Shown here: positions 8,061-16,889 of the stretch, in pieces
Layout: every line of letters begins with the position of its first letter
Position numbering within the stretch: the first letter of the stretch is position 1
Assembly (NCBI GenBank): GCA_022826865.1
Contig: JAJDUC010000091.1
Coordinates: 1 to 46,249 of the forward strand
Reading direction: 5' to 3'
Source: Anaerolineae bacterium
GTDB lineage: Bacteria > Chloroflexota > Anaerolineae > Aggregatilineales > Phototrophicaceae
DNA length: 46,249 bases
Notes under the pieces: model-generated
What the model saw: the letters and a program-made list of their open reading frames with translations, nothing else
Told to the model about the DNA's origin: nothing
Database searches by the model: none
Position numbers and translations under genes: made by a program

Positions 8061-9240
8061 CGCCCGTGAAGTAAAGAGACTGCACAGAATTGCCATGGAA
8101 TACGCCGACGAGGCTGACCTGGCGAAGCTCTTCGGCGAGCGTGATAAATATCTGCGGCTGATGAAGATGGCTTTCGACAAGGAAAAAGCCGCCGCCGACC
8201 TGATGGCGGAGGTCCATGTTGAGCCTTCTCGCGGCGTCATACATCGTAGCGCGGCCACATTGGGCTGGCTTTGCGGGATGTATGCTGGCGCCGAAAAGTT
8301 GATCTATCGCGCGTTGTTAGGCAGTCCGCGCAGTGATATTGAGTGGGAACTCAAGGATCTTCTAGGCACCGTAAACCTTGCCAAGTCGGGAATCCATTTG
8401 AGCGAGGCGAAATTGCAATTATCTCTGGAAGGCAGCGTGGCGGGCTTTGGCAAAGCCGCCGAAGAGGAGGTGTCTTCTCGTACGCCCAGTATAGCCGCGA
8501 TGCTGCGGATATCAGCGAACTCCGTCTTTCGAAAGGCTCGCGACGAGGTGTCCAACCTATCAAAGGAAATTGGGGATATACCGGTCTTTTTTGAAGGTTT
8601 GGAGGCAGGCAGTTGCATTGTCAATCTGCGCTTGGGTGAGCCAAAAAGGGAAAACGCCTTGCCCGGTTTCGGTCTCTTTGATGAAGCAATTCAACCGTTC
8701 CTGGACCACTTGTCCTTGTTGGAAGGAGACCAAGTTGAGGAACTGCAAGAAGATCTGGATAATCAAAAGGATTATGTAGATTTCATAAAAGCGGCGGCGA
8801 AGCTGGCTCCAGACGGTCAAAAGATTTCGTCAGTGAAATTCCAAGCAGTTGTGGATGATTTGCCAAAGATAGTAACGCTTAGCAAATCCAAGCATCATTT
8901 AACTACATTGCCCTTGCCAGAAATCGGTCATACTCCAGAAGCGACCGATGAGGACATAAGCAAGACAGGTAAGCTGCTGATTGTAAGTGTACGGGAAACC
9001 ACCGTGGTATTGGAAACGGCTGATGATGGCGACTGGACTATAGAAGGCGGCAAAGATCTCATTGTTCAGGTCGCGCAAGCCTACCTCGACCAGCGCGTTA
9101 TCGTTACAGGCAAGCGTATGAGAATGGCAAACAGAGTCAAACGCATTGAGATACACCGCTTTGAGGATGTCAGACCAGCCAATCGAAGCAAAAGCATACA
9201 GCATACAGAACCTGAAAACAGATCGCTGTTCAATGCTTGA
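8050..9240 (+). CDS. Hypothetical protein with N-terminal TPR-like helices, partner of the upstream gene
   Basis: 396 aa from the ATG at 8050, overlapping the previous gene by 11 bp (an alternative start lies at 8005). Residues about 5-110 are TPR-like: KRLHRIAMEYADEADLAKL, then a repeat-like segment through HRSAATLGWLCGMYAGAEKLIYRAL. The middle region is charged and helical, with a short coiled-coil-like run VEELQEDLDNQKDYVDF. The C-terminal about 100 residues look like small beta domains (LLIVSVRETTVVLETADDG, RVIVTGKRMRMANRVKRIEIHRFED), possibly a binding module. No catalytic motif is seen. The pair is probably co-expressed and may form a complex. No function can be named. It ends 9 nt before the permease gene. 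Confidence 0.6.
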   Translation: MNHNAREVKRLHRIAMEYADEADLAKLFGERDKYLRLMKMAFDKEKAAADLMAEVHVEPSRGVIHRSAATLGWLCGMYAGAEKLIYRALLGSPRSDIEWELKDLLGTVNLAKSGIHLSEAKLQLSLEGSVAGFGKAAEEEVSSRTPSIAAMLRISANSVFRKARDEVSNLSKEIGDIPVFFEGLEAGSCIVNLRLGEPKRENALPGFGLFDEAIQPFLDHLSLLEGDQVEELQEDLDNQKDYVDFIKAAAKLAPDGQKISSVKFQAVVDDLPKIVTLSKSKHHLTTLPLPEIGHTPEATDEDISKTGKLLIVSVRETTVVLETADDGDWTIEGGKDLIVQVAQAYLDQRVIVTGKRMRMANRVKRIEIHRFEDVRPANRSKSIQHTEPENRSLFNA

Positions 9241-9249
9241 CGCAGCCCA

Positions 9250-10263
9250 ATGAACCTGCGCTTTTACATCCTGCGGCGCATCGCCCTTATCGTCCCGACC
9301 CTGATCGGCTTGAGCATCCTGACCTTTTCCATCTCCCGCATCGTCCCGGGCGATCCGGTTGGCCTGGCCGCCGGTCCTCAAGCGACCGAAGAAATCAAGG
9401 CAGCCTTGCGGCGCGAACTGGGCTTGGATCAGCCCTTGCCGATTCAATACTTCAATTACATGGCCGGGCTCTTCCGCGGCGACTGGGGGGAATCGCTTTA
9501 CACCCGCCGCTCTGTCATCGGCGACCTGCGCACGTTCTGGCCCGCCACCCTAGAGCTGACTACCGCCGCCGTCGTCATTGCGACGGTCCTGGGCGTCCCG
9601 GCCGGCGTCATATCGGCCATGTATCGCAATCGTCTGCCCGACCATGTCGCCCGCGTTCTATCCCTGTTTTTCGTCAGCTTTCCTTCATTTTGGCTGGCGA
9701 TGATCTTTCAGACCTGGTTCGGGCTCGAATTGGGCTGGTTCCCGATCAGCAAGCGATTGCCTGTGCTGGTCGCGCCGCCGGCCGCCACGACCGGCTTGTT
9801 CTTGGTCGACAGCCTCATCCAACTGGACTTCCAAACCTTCCTCGTATCGCTGCGGCACTTGTTCATTCCGGCGCTCGTGCTGTCTTTCGGCGCCTTCGCC
9901 AGCATCACGCGCATCACCCGCGCCAGCATGGTCGAAGCGCTGGAAAAAGACTTCGTGCGCATGGAGCGCGCCATCGGCATCCCTTATCGCATCATCATCT
10001 TCAAATATGTGCTGCGCAACGCTCTCATCGCCACCATCACCGTCATCTCGCTCAATTTCGGCTGGCTGATGGCCGGCGCGATTCTGATTGAAACCATCTT
10101 CGATTGGCCCGGGCTCGGGCTATATGCAGTCAAAGCGTCGCTCAGCCTCGATTTTCAGCCGATCATGGGCATCGCCATTCTTTATGGCATCGTCTTCAGC
10201 ATCGTGAATATTCTGACCGATATCGTCTACGGCATCCTGGACCCGAGGATTCGCTATGGCTGA
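9250..10263 (+). CDS. Peptide/nickel-type ABC transporter permease, DppB type
   Basis: 337 aa. The N terminus MNLRFYILRRIALIVPTLIG is the diagnostic start of DppB/OppB permeases, followed by GDPV and the long periplasmic loop up to about residue 95. Several membrane segments follow, with the cytoplasmic coupling helix around EALEKDFVRMERAIGIPYR (the EAA-loop equivalent). The C terminus DIVYGILDPRIRYG is the usual DppB end. No Shine-Dalgarno is visible before the ATG, which is unusual here. The gene sits 9 nt after the inserted cassette, so its original upstream context may have been lost. It partners the permease at 10256. Confidence 0.92.
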   Translation: MNLRFYILRRIALIVPTLIGLSILTFSISRIVPGDPVGLAAGPQATEEIKAALRRELGLDQPLPIQYFNYMAGLFRGDWGESLYTRRSVIGDLRTFWPATLELTTAAVVIATVLGVPAGVISAMYRNRLPDHVARVLSLFFVSFPSFWLAMIFQTWFGLELGWFPISKRLPVLVAPPAATTGLFLVDSLIQLDFQTFLVSLRHLFIPALVLSFGAFASITRITRASMVEALEKDFVRMERAIGIPYRIIIFKYVLRNALIATITVISLNFGWLMAGAILIETIFDWPGLGLYAVKASLSLDFQPIMGIAILYGIVFSIVNILTDIVYGILDPRIRYG

Positions 10264-11242
10264 GCGTCCCCCATCCCCCGGCCTCCTCCCTCATGAAGAG
10301 GGAGGAGGTGGCCTAAGTGCGACTCCCGATGCTGATAATGCGCCCGTTCGCAAAGCATCGAAAGGCCGAAAATCTAAAGAGAACTCGGCCCGTTGGGAGA
10401 ACTTTGCCCGCGGTCTTTACCGCTTCCGCTCCAACACGCTGTCGATGGTTGGGCTGGCGATGCTGATTTTTATTCTGCTGGTGGCGATCTTCGCCCCGGT
10501 CATTGCGCCTTATCCCGAAGACGCCGCCGGCAAGACCCGGGTCGCCGCCCGCCTGCAGCCGCCCAACGAAGATTTCGCCTTCGGCACCGACAAAGTCGGG
10601 CGCGACATCTTCAGCCGAGTCGTCATGGGCACGGGGCTGGCGCTGCAAGTCGGCACTGTGATCATCCTGCTGGCGACAACCATCGGCGTCACCGTCGGCG
10701 CGATCTCTGGTTATGCCGGCGGCTGGGTAGACGACTTGCTGATGCGCATCACCGATATCTTCCTGACCGTGCCGGCGCTGGTACTGGCGATCGCGATTTC
10801 GGCCGCCTTGGGAAAAGGCATCATCAACGCCATGATCGGCATCTCGCTGGTCTGGTGGCCCGGCTTCGCCCGGCTGACGCGCAGCCTCGTGCTTTCGCTG
10901 CGGGAAGAGCCCTTCGTCGAAGCCGCTTACGGCATCGGCGCCGGCCACCTGCGCATCATCTTCCGCCACATCCTGCCCAATGCCGTCTCGCCCATCATTA
11001 TCAAGATGACCACGGACTTTGGTTTCGCCGTTTTGACCGCGGCCGCGCTCGGCTTCATCGGCTTGGGCGCGCAGCCGCCGACGCCGGAGTGGGGCGCCAT
11101 GATCAACGACGGCCGCCGCTTCTTCCCCGACGAATGGTGGATTGCCACCTTTCCCGGCATCGCCATCTGGCTGATGGTCTTCAGTTGGAACCTCATCGGC
11201 GACGGCTTGCGCGATGTGCTTGATCCACGGGCGCGGCGATGA
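10256..11242 (+). CDS. Peptide/nickel-type ABC transporter permease, DppC type, with repeat-derived N-terminal stretch
   Basis: 328 aa, starting inside the end of the previous gene (8-bp overlap ATGGCTGA). DppC marks are NTLSMVGLAMLIFILLVAIFAPVIAPY, the loop FGTDKVGRDIFSRV, the coupling region around FVEAAYGIGAGHLRIIFRHILPN and the end LIGDGLRDVLDPRARR. Residues about 4-19 (RPPSPGLLPHEEGGGG) are encoded by a perfect 11-bp hairpin (10282-10308) of a repeat type also seen between genes, so the N terminus appears to have gained codons from a repeat. The remainder of the tail, rich in K and S, is cytoplasmic and probably tolerant. Confidence 0.92.
   Translation: MAERPPSPGLLPHEEGGGGLSATPDADNAPVRKASKGRKSKENSARWENFARGLYRFRSNTLSMVGLAMLIFILLVAIFAPVIAPYPEDAAGKTRVAARLQPPNEDFAFGTDKVGRDIFSRVVMGTGLALQVGTVIILLATTIGVTVGAISGYAGGWVDDLLMRITDIFLTVPALVLAIAISAALGKGIINAMIGISLVWWPGFARLTRSLVLSLREEPFVEAAYGIGAGHLRIIFRHILPNAVSPIIIKMTTDFGFAVLTAAALGFIGLGAQPPTPEWGAMINDGRRFFPDEWWIATFPGIAIWLMVFSWNLIGDGLRDVLDPRARR
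10267..10313. repeat. C-run/G-run palindrome inside the DppC-type gene
   Basis: Begins CCCCCATCCCCC-like, then CCTCCTCCCTC (10282-10292), loop ATGAA and GAGGGAGGAGG (10298-10308): a perfect 11-bp stem. The same opening 12-mer recurs at 22441 in a non-coding gap. Here it is read as part of the permease N terminus. Confidence 0.65.
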
Positions 11243-11260
11243 AGGCGGGAAATTTCGGCA

Positions 11261-11333
11261 GGGACGACATATTTTGTCGCCCACAGCTGTCTATAGCCTC
11301 GTAGCAAGAGGCGGGCGACCGGGTTGGTCGCCC
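11261..11333. repeat. Double stem-loop element (GGGCGA family), copy 1
   Basis: A degenerate first hairpin (GGGaCGACA...TGTCGCCC, 11261-11282) and a perfect second one, GGGCGACC-gggtt-GGTCGCCC (11313-11333), lie in the 130-bp gap between the permease and ATPase genes. Arrangement and size match the ~70-bp units at 22071 and 45786. Confidence 0.6.
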
Positions 11334-11372
11334 TGGCATGCGCGTGATTTTGTCTGGATATAGAGCGCAAAG

Positions 11373-12398
11373 ATGACGGACCTGCTCAACATAGAAGACC
11401 TGCACCTCGAGTTTCACACCTATGACGGCGTGGTCAAGGTCTTGGCCGGCGTCAACTTAAAGATGCGGCGCGGCGATGTGCTGGGGCTGGTGGGCGAAAC
11501 CGGCTGCGGCAAGTCGATGACCGCTCTCTCCGTGCCCCGTTTGATCCCCATGCCGCCCGGGCTCATCACGGCCGGGCGCGTCACTTTCGCCGGCGAGGAC
11601 ATCTTGAGCAAGACCGAGAGCGAAATGGAAGCCTTTCGCGCCCGCCATGTCGGCATGATCTTTCAAGACCCGGTGACAAACCTGAACCCGCTCTTCACCA
11701 TTCGCGAGCAGTTGGTGGATGCCGTGCTTTATCAGCGGGCGCAAGGCAAGAAAGTGCCCGGTCGCTGGCGCGGTTTTCTGCCATCGGCGCGGCAAATGCG
11801 CCTTGAAGCGCATGAGCGGGCGGTTGAACTCATGCGGCTGACCGGCATCCCGGATGGCGACGCGCGCATCCACGATTACCCGCATCAGTTCAGCGGCGGC
11901 ATGCGGCAGCGGGTGCTGATCGCAATGGCGCTGGCCGGCGACCCGGACCTGCTCATCGCCGACGAGCCGACCACCGCCCTTGATGTCACCATACAAGCGC
12001 AGATCCTGCGGCTGATCCGCTCGCTGGTGGCGCAGTTGGGGTTAACCGTGCTGCTGATCACGCACAATTTGGGCGTGGTCGCCCGCAGTTGCGAGCGGGT
12101 CGCCGTTATGTACGCCGGTCGGGTCATTGAAGAGTCGCCTGTGCGCGAACTCTTCAAAAACCCAAAGCATCCCTACACTCGCGGTCTGATAGCGGCTGTT
12201 CCGCAGAAAGATATCAGCCGCGGCGGATTGGAAGGCATCCCGGGCATGATTCCTAACCTCATCAACCCGCCAACCGGCTGTCGCTTTCACCCGCGTTGCG
12301 AACACGCGATGGACATTTGCCGGACTGAAGTCCCGGCCGCGATTCCCGTCGGCGCCCAGCACAGCGCTTCTTGCTTCCTCTATGCGGAGGACGCATGA
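11373..12398 (+). CDS. Peptide/nickel-type ABC transporter ATPase, DppD type
   Basis: 341 aa. Walker A GETGCGKS (41-48), Q-loop MIFQDP, signature FSGGMRQR (173-180), Walker B LLIADEP (193-199), and the switch His in LLITHNLG. The C terminus has the Opp/Dpp extension: [18 protein letters not shown] and a later ASCFLY Cys, the four cysteines that bind an iron-sulfur cluster in known DppD/DppF homologues. It provides one of the two nucleotide-binding subunits of the importer. The gap before it (11243-11372) carries the double hairpin element. Confidence 0.93.
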   Translation: MTDLLNIEDLHLEFHTYDGVVKVLAGVNLKMRRGDVLGLVGETGCGKSMTALSVPRLIPMPPGLITAGRVTFAGEDILSKTESEMEAFRARHVGMIFQDPVTNLNPLFTIREQLVDAVLYQRAQGKKVPGRWRGFLPSARQMRLEAHERAVELMRLTGIPDGDARIHDYPHQFSGGMRQRVLIAMALAGDPDLLIADEPTTALDVTIQAQILRLIRSLVAQLGLTVLLITHNLGVVARSCERVAVMYAGRVIEESPVRELFKNPKHPYTRGLIAAVPQKDISRGGLEGIPGMIPNLINPPTGCRFHPRCEHAMDICRTEVPAAIPVGAQHSASCFLYAEDA

Positions 12399-13381
12399 GC
12401 TACCTGCTTGAAGTCAACCGTCTGCGGAAATTCTTCCCGGTCCGCGGCGGCTTGTTCAACCAACGGACGGACGATTTCCGCGCCGTCGACGATGTCAGCT
12501 TCGCCCTGCAAGCGGGCAAAACCCTGGGACTGGTGGGCGAATCGGGCTCGGGCAAGACCACCATCGGCAAGTGCATCCTGCGCCTGCTGGAGCCCACGGC
12601 CGGACAGATTCTTTATGATGAGCAAGATATTACGCATCTCAAGCAGCGCGAATTGCGCCGTCTGCGCAGCGAGATTCAGATGATTTATCAGGCGCCGGCC
12701 GCCTCGCTCAACGGCCGCATGACGGTCGGGCAGATAGTAAGCGAACCGCTTTGGATCCACGAAAGCCTAAAAGGCGATGCGGCGCGCGAGCGCGTGCTGG
12801 AATTGATGCATGTGGTCGGCCTGAAAGAAGAACACTATTATCGCTATCCGCATGAATTCAGCGGCGGGCAGCAGCAGCGCATCGGCATCGCCCGCGCCCT
12901 CGCTGTGCAGCCGCGCCTGATCGTGCTGGACGAGCCGACCTCAGCGCTTGATGTCTCGGTGCAGGCCCAGATCCTAAACCTCTTGCAAGACTTGCAAGAC
13001 CAGTTCGGCCTGACATATTTGTTCATCTCGCATGATTTGGGCGTCGTGCGCTATATGTGCGACGAAGTGGCCCTGCTTTATTTGGGCAAGATCGTCGAAG
13101 TGGCGGAGACCGAAGTCATATTCGAAGAGCCGAAACACCCGTATACGCAAGCCTTGATCTCAGCCATACCCGAGCCCGACCCGGATTTGCAGCGCGAGGA
13201 GATTATCATTCAAGGCGACCTGTCGCACAATTTTCCGCAGAAGGGCTGTCCCTTTGCGCCGCGCTGCCATGCGGAAAAGCTGGCGACTTGCGAGACAATC
13301 CCGCCGCCTTTGGTCGAGGTGGACCGGGCGCATCAAGTCGCCTGTCATCTGCACCCGGCCATGCCGGTCGCGGCGACCTGA
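12395..13381 (+). CDS. Peptide/nickel-type ABC transporter ATPase, DppF type
   Basis: 328 aa from the ATG at 12395, which overlaps the previous stop (ATGA) and has GCGGAGG just upstream. The in-frame start at 12371 is rejected. Walker A GESGSGKT (48-55), QMIYQAP Q-loop, signature FSGGQQQR, Walker B LIVLDEP and switch LFISHDLG are intact. The C-terminal Cys pattern [17 protein letters not shown]...VACHLHP matches the family extension. It pairs with the DppD-type ATPase to complete the importer (one receptor, two permeases, two ATPases). Confidence 0.93.
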   Translation: MSYLLEVNRLRKFFPVRGGLFNQRTDDFRAVDDVSFALQAGKTLGLVGESGSGKTTIGKCILRLLEPTAGQILYDEQDITHLKQRELRRLRSEIQMIYQAPAASLNGRMTVGQIVSEPLWIHESLKGDAARERVLELMHVVGLKEEHYYRYPHEFSGGQQQRIGIARALAVQPRLIVLDEPTSALDVSVQAQILNLLQDLQDQFGLTYLFISHDLGVVRYMCDEVALLYLGKIVEVAETEVIFEEPKHPYTQALISAIPEPDPDLQREEIIIQGDLSHNFPQKGCPFAPRCHAEKLATCETIPPPLVEVDRAHQVACHLHPAMPVAAT

Positions 13382-13424
13382 AACTCCAGTATTATTGAAT
13401 TGGCATTGAAAGGATTAGGAGATC

Positions 13425-14510
13425 GTGTCGCGACTTAGAATCGGCATTATCGGCTGCGGTTCCGTGGCGCAGATCGTGCATCTGCCAACGCTCTATCAGC
13501 TGCGCAATCTCTTTGAAGTCGCTGCGATTTGCGATGTCAGCCCGAAGGCCCTGGCAGGCGTGGGAGAAGCCTGGAACATTGCCAGCCGTTTCAGCCGCTA
13601 TCAAGATCTCCTGGCATTGGATACGGTTGACGCCGTGCTGATCGCCAACCCCAGCGCCTACCATGCCGAGGCGACCATCGCAGCGATGCGGGCGGGAAAG
13701 CACGCGCTGGTCGAGAAACCCATGTGCCTGAACCTGGCCGAAAACGACGCCATCATCGCCGAAGCGGAAAAAACGGGAAGGCTGGTCCAAGTCGGCACGA
13801 TGCGCCGCTACGCGCCCGCCTTTCTCGAAGCCTGCCGCATCGTCAAAGAGATGGAAGAGATTCGCCTGGCGAAAGTGCATGACATCATCGGTCGCAACAA
13901 TTTGATTATCGAGCCGACTTCGACCGTCGTCGCGGCCGATGACATTCCCGAATCCATGGCGGCCTCCCTGCGCCATCGCCAAGAAGAGCAGATTCGCGAA
14001 GCCATCGGCGACCAGCCCGCTGCGCTCAAGACGGCATATAACATGATGCTGGGCTTGAGCACGCACGATACATCCGCCATGCGCGAAATGCTTGGGATGC
14101 CGAAAAAAGTCCTGTACGCCACACAGCGCCACGGTGGACGCAGCCTGACGGCGGCCTTTGATTATGGCGAATTCGTCTGCATGTTCAGTAGCGGCAGCGA
14201 CAATATCCCGCGTTATGAAACTTTTCTGCAGGTTTATGGCGCCGACAAAGCGCTTCGCGTCGATTATGACACGCCCTTCGTGCGCAATCTGCCAATCCGG
14301 CTCAGCCTCGTCGAATCCAGCGATGGGCAGCGCAAGACACATACAATAATCCAGCCCGGCTGGGGCGATGCCTTCACCGAGGAATGGCGGGCTTTCCATC
14401 ACAGCGTCAGGAGCGGCGAGCCGACAAAAGCCTCTCCCCAAGATTTCCGCCAGGATCTGCTCTTGTATCGGGATATGATCCAACTTATGGCCGACGGCGA
14501 GCCGGCCTGA
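13425..14510 (+). CDS. Gfo/Idh/MocA-family oxidoreductase
   Basis: 361 aa from a GTG preceded by GGATTAGGAG. Rossmann GIIGCGSVAQ (7-16) and VEKPM (E97-K98-P99) are clear. The C-terminal half carries HDTSAMREMLG in place of the usual HxxD box, with H and D retained. It is only distantly similar to the - strand oxidoreductase at 4659. It sits between the peptide importer and the DUF917 genes, 14 nt from the next start, so it may be co-transcribed with the first DUF917 gene. The substrate is unknown. Confidence 0.87.
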   Translation: MSRLRIGIIGCGSVAQIVHLPTLYQLRNLFEVAAICDVSPKALAGVGEAWNIASRFSRYQDLLALDTVDAVLIANPSAYHAEATIAAMRAGKHALVEKPMCLNLAENDAIIAEAEKTGRLVQVGTMRRYAPAFLEACRIVKEMEEIRLAKVHDIIGRNNLIIEPTSTVVAADDIPESMAASLRHRQEEQIREAIGDQPAALKTAYNMMLGLSTHDTSAMREMLGMPKKVLYATQRHGGRSLTAAFDYGEFVCMFSSGSDNIPRYETFLQVYGADKALRVDYDTPFVRNLPIRLSLVESSDGQRKTHTIIQPGWGDAFTEEWRAFHHSVRSGEPTKASPQDFRQDLLLYRDMIQLMADGEPA

Positions 14511-14524
14511 GGGATTGCCCCCAA

Positions 14525-15646
14525 ATGGACGGAGAACGCGGCACGCTGCGGGAAGTAACGCTGGAGGATATCCGGCCGATTGGGATCGGCGCCGGCATCC
14601 TGGGCACGGGCGGTGGCGGCAACCCTTACCTCGGCGGCTTGCACCTGGCGTCGGTAATTCGCGAGAAGGGCCCGCAAGCGATAATCGACCCGTTTGACCT
14701 GGCGGATGAGGCCTTGTGCTGCGTCATCGGCAGCATCGGCGCGCCGACGGTCAGCATAGAAAAACTGCCGGAAGGCACCGAGATGATGCGGGCAATCCGC
14801 CTGCTTGAGGCGCATATCGGCCGCCGCTTCGATGCGATCGCCATCGCCGAGATCGGCGGCGCCAATTCCATGCAGCCGCTGATCGGGGGTTTGCAGGCCG
14901 GCATCCCAACTGTGGACAGCGACAGCATGGGCCGGGCTTTTCCCGAAATCCAGATGTCGTCCTTCCTCTTCGACACCAGCGCCACCGCCGCGCCCTTGGC
15001 GATGGTCGACGCCGCCGATAATGCCGCGGTGGTGCCGGCGGCGGTCAGCGATGTCTGGGCGGAAAAGATCGCCCGCAATATCGCCGTCAGCATGGGGGCG
15101 CGCGCCGGGCTGGCGGGAACAATCATGACGGGCGCGCAAGTCAAAAGCGCCGGCGTGCACTATACCCTCAGCCTGGCGCGTGGCCTCGGCGCCCGGGTCA
15201 TTGAAGCGCAGGCGCAAAAGTCCGATGTGCCGCCGGTGGTGGCGGCTGCGCTTGACGGACAGGTCATCTTCCGCGGCAAGATCGCCGATGTAGAGCGGCG
15301 CACGACCAAAGGTTTCGCCCGCGGCGGGATCCGGCTGGACAGCTTCAACAATTGCGATCGATTGGAAATTGAATTTCAAAACGAATTCCTGATCGGCCGC
15401 CTCAATGGTGAAACGGTGGCGACCACGCCTGATCTGATATGTATCGTGACGGAAGAGGAAGGCGAGCCGGTAACGACCGAAGCGCTGCGCTACGGGACGC
15501 GGGTCGCCGTTGTCACAGCGCCGGCGCCGCCGCAGCTCAAGAGCGAGGCGGCGCTGCAGGTAGTTGGTCCCGTCGCATTTGGTTACAATGCGCCCTTCCG
15601 TCCACTTCCCGGCGGGGTGATTGGCTTGCGCCCGGTACTCGGCTAA
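14525..15646 (+). CDS. DUF917 (S-methyl-thiohydantoin-desulfurase-like) protein, paralogue 1
   Basis: 373 aa from the ATG at 14525. The longer frame from 14384 overlaps the oxidoreductase and is not used. Family marks are IGAGILGTGGGGNPYLGG near the N terminus, GAPTV, IAEIGGANSMQPL, VDSDSMGRAFPEIQM, IADVERRTTKGFARGG and EPVTTEALRYGTRVAV. DUF917 proteins usually sit beside HyuA-type hydantoinases and are thought to act on hydantoin-like or thiohydantoin-like rings. This copy is the most divergent of the four along with that at 22763 (the GGANS/GGGNA type rather than AGGLNS). Its -10-bearing 3' end may also carry the RhuM-gene promoter. Confidence 0.88.
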   Translation: MDGERGTLREVTLEDIRPIGIGAGILGTGGGGNPYLGGLHLASVIREKGPQAIIDPFDLADEALCCVIGSIGAPTVSIEKLPEGTEMMRAIRLLEAHIGRRFDAIAIAEIGGANSMQPLIGGLQAGIPTVDSDSMGRAFPEIQMSSFLFDTSATAAPLAMVDAADNAAVVPAAVSDVWAEKIARNIAVSMGARAGLAGTIMTGAQVKSAGVHYTLSLARGLGARVIEAQAQKSDVPPVVAAALDGQVIFRGKIADVERRTTKGFARGGIRLDSFNNCDRLEIEFQNEFLIGRLNGETVATTPDLICIVTEEEGEPVTTEALRYGTRVAVVTAPAPPQLKSEAALQVVGPVAFGYNAPFRPLPGGVIGLRPVLG

Positions 15647-15649
15647 AAT
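15621..15649 (+). promoter_or_regulatory. Candidate promoter of the RhuM-family gene
   Basis: TTGGCT (15621-15626), a 17-nt spacer and TAAAAT (15644-15649) straddle the end of the DUF917 gene, about 50 nt before the next start. The -10 matches 5/6. Confidence 0.4.
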
Positions 15650-15699
15650 CGAACATTCATGCTATCCTAGCGTGGTCGACGGCCTCGGAGTTTGGGAAT

Positions 15700-16713
15700 A
15701 TGGCGAAGGACAATCAGATACTGCTTTACGAGACGGCGGATGGCGAAACCCGCTTGGAAGTGCTGTATCAGGACGAAAGTGTCTGGCTCAGTCAGCGCGA
15801 TATGGCGGAGTTACTGCAGGTCACAGCCAGAAACATCAGCGGCCATATCAATAACATTTATGCAGAAGGAGAATTGGCTGAAGATCCAACTCGGAAGTAT
15901 TTCTTCCGAGTTCAAATCGAAGGCGGGCGAAGGGTTTCAAGAGAAACTGCCCACTACAACCTCGACATGATCATTTCAGTCGGCTATCGCGTCAATTCAT
16001 ATCGCGGCACACAATTTCGGATTTGGGCAACCAGACAGTTGCGCGAATTCATCGTCAAGGGATTCGTCATGGATGACGATCGTCTGGCGCATGGCGGCTC
16101 GAATTATTTTGAAGAATTGGAACAGCGGATACGCAATATCCGCAGTTCAGAATTCAACTTCTATCGAAAAGTCCTTGATGTCTTCGCTACCAGCATTGAT
16201 TATCAGTCAAGCAAACCGGTGGCGAAGAAGTTCTTTGGCACGGTTCAGAACAAATTCCACTACGCGATACATGGGCATACCGCCGCCGAATTGATTCTGG
16301 AGCGGGTCGGCAGCGACAAGCTCAATATGGGCTTGACCACCTGGAAGCGCGATTCGATGACCCTGCGCGATGCTTTCATCGCCAAGAATTATCTTGAAGC
16401 CATTGAATTGAAACGTCTGAATCTGCTGGTCGAGCAATTCTTGTCATTTGCGGAACTACAAGTTGTCGATCAGCGGCCGATGTATATGGCGGACTGGGTG
16501 AACAAGCTTGACCAATTCATTGGCGAACTAAACGAGATGCCATTGCTGCAAAGCGCTGGCAAAGTGTCTCGGGATGCGATGAAGGCGCGTGTCAGGGACG
16601 AATATGAAGCCTATCGAGATCGATTAATAATAGAAGAAAAGCTCTCCGAAGAGGAATTCACGCGATTATTACAGGATGCCGGTAAGAAAATGCTGCCGCC
16701 TGGAGAGGAATAG
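15700..16713 (+). CDS. RhuM-family protein
   Basis: 337 aa from the ATG at 15700. The upstream in-frame extension overlaps the DUF917 gene and is rejected. The N terminus ILLYETADGETRLEVLYQDESVWLSQRDMAELLQVTARNISGHINNIYAEGEL is the diagnostic RhuM start, an HTH-like region, followed by YNLDMIISVGYRVNSYRGTQFRIWATRQLREFIVKGF. RhuM proteins were first noted as virulence-island genes in Salmonella and are common near mobile or defence genes; no enzymatic role is established. A charged helical C terminus follows. No phage or transposon gene is near, so it looks like an isolated accessory gene dropped between metabolic genes. Confidence 0.85.
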   Translation: MAKDNQILLYETADGETRLEVLYQDESVWLSQRDMAELLQVTARNISGHINNIYAEGELAEDPTRKYFFRVQIEGGRRVSRETAHYNLDMIISVGYRVNSYRGTQFRIWATRQLREFIVKGFVMDDDRLAHGGSNYFEELEQRIRNIRSSEFNFYRKVLDVFATSIDYQSSKPVAKKFFGTVQNKFHYAIHGHTAAELILERVGSDKLNMGLTTWKRDSMTLRDAFIAKNYLEAIELKRLNLLVEQFLSFAELQVVDQRPMYMADWVNKLDQFIGELNEMPLLQSAGKVSRDAMKARVRDEYEAYRDRLIIEEKLSEEEFTRLLQDAGKKMLPPGEE

Positions 16714-16823
16714 CAAAATTTGCCTCAAATGCCCCAAGCCACTTCGTTAGCGGGACGGCCGGCAAGTTTCCGCAGCTCAAGTTTGACGCCGCGCTCGCTC
16801 CGCAATGCAGCCCGACCATAAGT

Positions 16824-16852
16824 TTGCATCCGCATCGCTGATTCGCTAGGAT
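16824..16852 (+). promoter_or_regulatory. Candidate promoter of the secreted SH3/Cys-repeat protein
   Basis: TTGCAT (16824-16829), a 17-nt spacer and TAGGAT (16847-16852), 38 nt before the ATG at 16890. The -35 is weak. The -10 hexamer is identical to that of the stronger promoter at 23930-23958, which also has a 17-nt spacer. Confidence 0.45.
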
Positions 16853-16889
16853 TCTTATTCTCTCATTGAGCTCACAGGAATATCGATTG

